NCBI GenBank assembly: GCA_963580455.1 | Contig: OY756962.1 | Span: 20,664,001-20,728,000, forward strand | From: Euonymus europaeus | Lineage: Eukaryota; Streptophyta; Magnoliopsida; Celastrales; Celastraceae | Direction: 5' to 3' | Length of the DNA: 64,000 bases | In this document: piece after piece, positions 59,201-64,000 of the stretch | Numbering within the stretch: the stretch's first letter is position 1 | Layout of the letters: each line of letters opens with the position of its first letter | Program-made: the position numbers and the translations under genes | The notes under the pieces: generated by a model | What the model was told of the DNA's origin: nothing | Seen by the model: the letters and a program-made list of their open reading frames with translations, nothing else | Database searches by the model: none

Positions 59201-60312
59201 TGAAACAGCGTTCAGTGGCATCGTAGGTGCACATAATATCACGTATTATGTCATCCTACTTTATGGTCTGGAAATCCATGAAGTCATCACTCATTAGTTG
59301 TTTGAACATACTCCAAAATGGAGTCATTTTAAGGTACTTTCGATGCTGTTTTCTAAACTTGGACCTTCTAATTACTGATGTGAGTGCAGCTAGGTTGGAC
59401 TTGTATTGTAAGGGATGAATCTTTGGTTGTTCAAATGTATCAGATGAGGAGTCATTATCTATTGAATCTCTACCACCTTTGCTCGTACTTTCACCATCCT
59501 ATAAGAACAATGTTTTGCATAGTTATTACATTACAATCGGATACATTATTTCTACATCAATGACATTTTATATTAACATGATCGAATCATTCTATAACAA
59601 TAATGTAATAACATTTCTTTCAATGTAAATGGGATCATTTACAGTGTTACAAGAAACATAAACAATGTAATTATTCATCCAAACCTACTGGAGTTCCAAC
59701 AAACATGGCTATGCCATAAATTGCCCACAACAATTTTCCAGATCAGGTACGAATCATCAATGGAATATCATTTCCACATGAACAATGTCATAACATTATA
59801 TGCTAAAGAAATGAGATAATTCAAAGGGTAATACTAAACAGAACAATGTAATTGTTGTTAGGAAACATTCGGGCATTCCAACAATCATGCATATGACATA
59901 CAATGCTCGCTTAACCATATTCCACATCATGTTAGAAGCATCAATGAAATTAAAATTTGTCATGAATATAGGGTTGTTGTTACTAGGTTTGAGGTTGAAG
60001 CTGGTTTTCAGTAACAGTAATCCAAATGTAATTAGATGGAACTTCGAATCTCCAATTAAGTAATTCATCAAGAGAAGAACATTATTCTAGAATATGATAA
60101 TGAAGAATGCATTATGTGTATCACAAAAATAGCATCTGCAGCGGAACACAAGAAAATGGATTTTTCTTCATTATTAATAGCGATTTAGAAGAAACAGAGG
60201 GACATTCATAAAGATGACTTAACATTAAAGTTTGTAACTTACTTCGCGAGAATCCTACTGGTTTACGTCGATCGGAGGTCGAGATGCTTATCGATTTCGC
60301 CGGAAAACCCAA
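56215..60312 (-). pseudogene. Ulp1-like (peptidase C48) gene carried by the MULE, ~8 exons, inactivated
   Basis: Inferred minus-strand exons: 60312-60242, 59498-58767, 58670-58536, 58353-57356, about 57215-57149, 57060-56707, 56637-56537, 56464-56215. Exon 2 has a DUF1985-like region (KMTPFWSMFKQ, TESDITLIFGVVSGNKRL). Exon 4 has an acidic Ser/Asp stretch, a coiled coil of about 75 residues (KIQKLEEEKNATSKELEI onward) and a basic segment. Exons 6-8 form the C48 domain: NHWTLLVLD holds the catalytic His and a following Asp, and QAQDS joins to VDFGVICMYIME. The expected catalytic Cys (DCGV) is Phe (TTT, 56455-56457). Stops lie at 59258-59256 (TAG) and 56730-56728 (TAA). The 5' limit of exon 5 lacks a clear acceptor. 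Active family members cleave SUMO or related proteins; this copy should be dead. Confidence 0.82.
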
Positions 60313-60582
60313 GAGGGAGAAAACTGTTTTTGCAGGTGTGCTTCTCGAGGGAAGTTAGAGTAGCCGTAGAACCCAGTACAAAATGTCATTTTCAAGGACA
60401 TTAACTGTGGTTAAAAAAAAAGTGTCAGTATCGTTAAATTTCAAAGTCAAATTTTGAATCACGTTTTCAACAAATTATAATTGCTGACTCAATATGTCAT
60501 GTCAACTGCCACATAGGTTATGTAAGATTATGGACATATGTTGTTTATATGATTAGCACTACCGAGATTTACCGGGGTTGAG

Positions 60583-60966
60583 TGTTTGTAACATCTCTGT
60601 TATTTTGTTCACCTATTTATATGTTTGTGTTTGAGTGCGACATCATTTTGGGTTATTGTTTTGTACGGCTGTGATTGTTTGAATTGTATCAAGTAATCTC
60701 AGCCATTGGTGCCTTTGAGGGAGGGTGTTTTGGGGACTGCCTCTAGGGTTAGAGGATTATCGAGTATTTTGTGATAAAAACTCTTCCTTCTCATCTCTTT
60801 TTCTGGTGGAGATTGGCTATCTCAAACCAGCTGTGTATCAGAAGATTATGTAATGTTCTTAATTTTTCTCACTGTCATCTTGTTTCTGAAACTATAATAT
60901 CAGTACTTGGCTGAGTTTTCTCTACTTGGGATATTATTATCTTGCTTATTGTTGGGGAACATTACA
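60583..60966 (+). repeat. Ty3/gypsy 5' LTR with primer-binding site
   Basis: A TG-starting stretch (TGTTTGTAACATC) preceded by a purine-rich GGGGTTGAG ends near GGGGAACATTACA. It is followed at 60969 by TGGTATCAAAGGC, a tRNA-Met-type primer-binding site. Gag starts about 30 bases later. The large MULE inserted only about 10 bases upstream of its start. Confidence 0.6.
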
Positions 60967-60996
60967 AGTGGTATCAAAGGCTCTCCTCCGTTTTGA

Positions 60997-61745
60997 ATGG
61001 TCAAAACTCATGGTATGGCCGACCTTCATCCTACCTTGGAGGGACCACAACACTCTATTGATGAGCTCACTCAAAAATTTGCTGGCTTGGAAACTATGAA
61101 GCAGACTTGGATGCAATCTTTCAAAGGGAAGGATGTTGGCGAGGAATCTTCTTCTCGGGGTAGTATGGCGCAAGGTGATGAACACCGCTCCTCTACGAGA
61201 GATTTTTCATATCGCAGGCCTCGATTAGATTTTCTGAAATTCTTTGGGGATGAACCTGGTTCTTGGATCAACAAAGCCACTATCAATATTTTACCTCCCG
61301 ATTAGATTTTCCAAAATTCTCTAGAGATGACCCTGGTTCTTGGATCAACAAAGTCACTCTCAATATTTTGCCTTCTATAAGACCCCCATCACCAGAAGGT
61401 TTTGATTGTCTCATATTATTTTGAGAGCACGGCTTACTCTTGGTTTACTGAGTTGGAGGCGTCTGGGGGTGTAACTGATTGGGCTGAGTTGACTTCTTCC
61501 TTAATGGGTGCGTTGGTCCCAATTTATTTGAAGATTCGCTTGAGGAGTTGTTCAAATTGAAGCAAACCGGAACTGTTGAGGAATTTAAACGTTGTTTTGA
61601 AGTGTTGATTGTGCGTGTGAAGGATTTTATGGAGGCTCACAAGCTGAGTTGCTTTTTTGCAGGGCTGAAGGAGGAGGTGAAATTACTGGTAAAATTACTC
61701 AATCCTCGTTCTTCAATGGAAGCTTATGGCATGGCGAAAATGTAA
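60997..61745 (+). pseudogene. Ty3/gypsy gag, 5' part, frameshifted
   Basis: The frame starts MVKTHGMADLHPTLEG and reaches LDFLKFFGDEPGSWINKA, the start of a Retrotrans_gag domain. A 77 bp tandem duplication (61222-61298 and 61299-61375) shifts the frame and adds a stop. Later fragments (AYSWFTELEASGGVTDWAEL, FAGLKEEVKLLVKLL) show the rest of the capsid domain. It stops around 61745 where minus-strand Athila-like sequence begins. Confidence 0.75.
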
Positions 61746-61799
61746 GAAGAGAGTTTGTTAGCCATCCACGGCGCTTTGTGCCCATATGATCATGCATTA

Positions 61800-62530
61800 G
61801 TGAAAAGTGATAGGTGCATTGCACAAACCGAAAGGCATCCCGCCTATGTGCAAAAGTGCCAAAAGGGCATGTAAAAGTTGTCTTTTCTTGATCTTCGGGA
61901 GCTATATGAATCTAATTACACCTGGAATATCCATCCAAAAAGTAATAGTAAGCATATCCAGTCAATCTCTCAAGCATATGATCAATGAAAAGCAAAGAAA
62001 ATTGATCCTTGCACTTAGCATTGTTGAGTTTCATATAATCAATGCATATCCTCTAACCAGCGACAGTACGTGTAGGAATCAGCTTATTAATTTCATTTTT
62101 TATCACCATCATACCTTCTTTCTTCGGCACAACTTGAGAAGGACTCACCCAACTACTATAAGAAATTGGATATATGATTCCAGCATCTAAGAGCTTCAGA
62201 ACTTCAGCCCAAACAACCTCCTTCATATGTGGATTTAACCGTCGTTGATGCTCTGTTGAAGGCTTGTAGTCATCCTCTATTAAAATGTGATGCATACACA
62301 TGGACGGGCTGATTCCTTTAGTATCCGCAATGGTACACCCAATAGTTGTCTTATACTCCCTTAAAACATGCAAAAGTTTCTCCTCTTCAAGTGAATTTAG
62401 ATTTTTAGCAATAATAACTGGAAGAGTCTCATTCTCATCAAGATAGACATATTTTAAGTGAGCTGACAGAGTTTTGACTGTCAATAAAGGTGCTAAAATC
62501 ACACTCGGCAAAGGCTTTGAAGGTGCCAAA
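61800..62530 (-). pseudogene. Athila-like Ty3/gypsy reverse transcriptase fragment
   Basis: The minus strand runs open from 62529 to 62053 with LPVIIAKNLNSLEEEKLL, KGISPSMCMHHILIEDD, RRLNPHMKEVV, LLDAGIIYPISYSSW and VVPKKEGM. It continues, with a frame break, to CIDYMKLN, DQFSLLFIDHML and EKTTFTCPFGTFAHRR near 61830. These are N-terminal RT motifs of Athila/Tat-type elements. The YVDD region is not in the window. It ends abruptly near 61800. Confidence 0.8.
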
Positions 62531-62822
62531 CCTAGTTCCTCAAACTTTTATCTCCTCCATGACTGAGCCGACTTATTTGAATCAAGATAATGAGCACATT
62601 TAGCATGTGTAGGGTTGTCATCAGTTGTTGTAATACTTTTTCGCAATGTTATCTCCAAGACATCAGTTGTTAAGTGTTCTTCAAAGTCATCCATGACCGA
62701 CCTATCAATAATGTCTAAGCTGAAACAATTTTTTGTATCTTGTTGTGACTTTTCACTTTATTAAGACACCTGAAAAGTGTTTGTCTCCTCTCCTACTCTC
62801 ATTGTAGGAAAGCCTTGCTCCA
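62531..62822 (-). other. gypsy spacer between RT and gag remnants
   Basis: Presumed gypsy-derived DNA with no readable protease. Only about 290 bases separate RT from the gag remnant if the 62828-63485 insertion is left out, so most of the protease region has been deleted. Confidence 0.35.
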
Positions 62823-62827
62823 CGATG

Positions 62828-62938
62828 GCCGAACCCGGCCCGAGCCCACGGGCCAAAGCCCGGCCCGAAGCCCGATCATTTGGGCCGGCCCGAAGCCCGA
62901 GCCCAAAAATATAACACATAATACATACATACATATAC

Positions 62939-62975
<37 letters not shown>

Positions 62976-63485
62976 TATATGTGTGTGTGTGTGACAGTGT
63001 GCATTGCACACTGTGACATGTGTGTATATATATGTATATACATATATATATATAGATATATAAATAGGTGTATACACATATATATATATATATATATATA
63101 TATCTATATATGTGTGTGTGTGACAGTGTGCAAATATGCACACTGTCACAGTGTGTGTGTGTGTGTATATATATATATAGAAATACATTTATGTGTATAC
63201 ATATATATATATATATTGTATAGATATATTTATAAGTGTGTATTTATGTGTGTGTGTGTGTATATTTATGTATGTGTATGTATATATATTAATTTAATAC
63301 TTAAGTTCGAGCCCATTGGGCCAAGCCCGGCCCGAGACCCGACTTATTGGCCCGATTTACTTGGGCCAAGGTCGGGCTTGGGCTTATCAAATTCTCCTAG
63401 GCCCGGCCCGAAGCCCGAAGAAGGCTCTCGGGCTTGGGCCAAGGTCGGGCCTGGGCCTAATTTTTTGGGCTAGCCCGGCTCGGCC
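62828..63485. mobile_element. GC-ended insertion with (TA)n/(TG)n core
   Basis: The ends are GC-rich arrays of CCCGGCCCGAAGCCCG-type sequence in opposite orientation (left GCCGAACCCGGCC, right inverted GGCCGAGCCGGGC). The 5-mer CGATG lies at 62823-62827 and 63486-63490. The centre is AT and TG/CA microsatellite with two hairpins: CAGTGTGCA-T-TGCACACTG (about 62994) and a perfect 13 bp-armed GTGACAGTGTGCA/TGCACACTGTCAC (about 63120-63150). It is inserted in Athila-like sequence near the gag zinc knuckle. The superfamily is unknown to me. Confidence 0.5.
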
Positions 63486-63489
63486 CGAT

Positions 63490-63990
63490 GACGAGGCCTA
63501 GCCGTACATTTAGATATAAGGTGAGGACCTGTACAAAAATCACATATATTAGCTGGAGAATTATGGGAATTAATGCTCATAGATTCAACTTTTTTAATTA
63601 AGCAAGAGATTTGTGATGTTAGCATAGTCATTGTATCAAGCTCAAGAACAAGAGCTAGTTTAGGATTTATCCTCTCGCTCGGCCATTGGTAGCTGTTTGT
63701 GGCCATTGTTTCCAGCGATTCATATGTTTCTCGATGATTCTTTCCCATTAGTACTCCACTAGATGAAGTATCAACCAACGTACGACTGTTTACACCTAGC
63801 CTATTATAAAAAGTCTGCATTTGGATCCATTCTGGAATCTCGCCTCGCAAAGTGGCTCCTTGTCATATTGAGTAAATGTCAGTATTTCTTGGTAAAGCCT
63901 TCCAGTCTTCGCAGGTGGGAAATATTTCACCAAAAAATTTGTTTTTAGACCATCCAATGTCCAAATGGAGTTTGTAGGTTCTCAATGCAG
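63490..63990 (-). pseudogene. Athila-like gag fragment with zinc knuckle
   Basis: The minus-strand frame 63850-63490 contains IPEWIQMQTFYNRLG, ATNSYQWPSER and CDFCTGPHLISKC. This is the end of the Athila/Tat gag domain and its Cys-rich knuckle. It continues upstream toward 63990 (coding strand reading right to left) in related frames. It is cut at its C-terminal end by the 62828-63485 insertion. Confidence 0.8.
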
Positions 63991-64000
63991 CCACTCCTTG

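Larger units (their letters stand above)
52453..60564. mobile_element. 8.1 kb Mutator-like element with transposase and Ulp1-like gene
   Basis: The left end CGAAAATGCTAATC and inverted right end CGGTAGTGCTAATC are flanked by a perfect 9 bp duplication AGATTTACC (52444-52452 and 60565-60573). Subterminal similarity continues for about 100 bp (GTCCATA, CCTATGTGGCA-like blocks) but is weak, so the TIRs are short or diverged. It encodes a FAR1-type MULE transposase on the plus strand and a Ulp1/C48 cysteine protease gene on the minus strand, arranged tail to tail around 55650-56215. MULEs that carry ULP-like genes are known in Arabidopsis (Kaonashi), melon and rice; this is a member of that class with both genes damaged. 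Confidence 0.92.

Noticed and set aside
62761..63473. Three overlapping reading frames of 126-164 codons
   Set aside because: They are made of Tyr/Ile/His/Val-type repeats from TA and TG microsatellites and GC arrays, not a gene.
1..64000. CRISPR arrays, operons, tRNA or rRNA genes
   Set aside because: None seen; the window is plant nuclear DNA and the tRNA-like segments have SINE bodies rather than full cloverleaf genes.

Overview
This is a nuclear window from a flowering plant, most likely a eudicot. It has AT-rich DNA, GT-AG introns, plant SINEs, Ty1/copia and Ty3/gypsy retrotransposons, Mutator-like (MULE) and PIF/Harbinger transposons, and a plastid-derived insertion. Only two ordinary host genes are visible. 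The species cannot be named from the sequence alone.

Layout. 1-3290: a tRNA-type SINE and AT-rich intergenic DNA. 3290-8300: two decayed Ty3/gypsy remnants in opposite orientation; the first is split by a 1.1 kb Pack-MULE-like element carrying part of an ATL-type RING-H2 gene. 8222-11990: a non-coding repeat unit present twice in tandem; the second copy is interrupted by a TIR element whose core is a ~27-28 bp minisatellite. 13014-20505 (+): an intact 11-exon gene for an SLC35F-like solute carrier; its introns hold SINE pieces, a plastid rpoC1 fragment and an unidentified coding-like relic. 21157-26206 (-): a complete but mutated copia element with 152 bp LTRs and a perfect 5 bp target duplication. 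26380-37399 (+): a copia element split by a 5.0 kb PIF/Harbinger element that has an intact-looking transposase and a MYB-like gene with one frameshift. 39651-45495 (+): a third, heavily decayed copia element holding a 729 bp MULE. 46421-47585: another MULE with short spliced relics. 47881-51941 (-): an intact 7-exon selenium-binding protein gene. 52453-60564: an 8.1 kb MULE with an exact 9 bp target duplication, encoding a FAR1-type transposase (+) and, convergently, a Ulp1-like cysteine protease gene (-). 60583-64000: Ty3/gypsy LTR/gag (+) and Athila-like RT and gag (-), the latter pair separated by an odd 658 bp GC-ended, microsatellite-cored element.

How it fits together. The window is a record of nested transposition: MULE within gypsy, Harbinger within copia, MULE within copia, TIR element within a tandem repeat. 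Boundaries are supported by target-site duplications for six elements. The large Ulp1-carrying MULE lies about 0.5 kb upstream of the selenium-binding protein start codon. Its two genes are both degraded: three stops in the transposase, and two stops plus loss of the catalytic cysteine in the protease. By contrast the Harbinger transposase keeps its DD47E residues. The two host genes have fully consistent splice phases and look functional.
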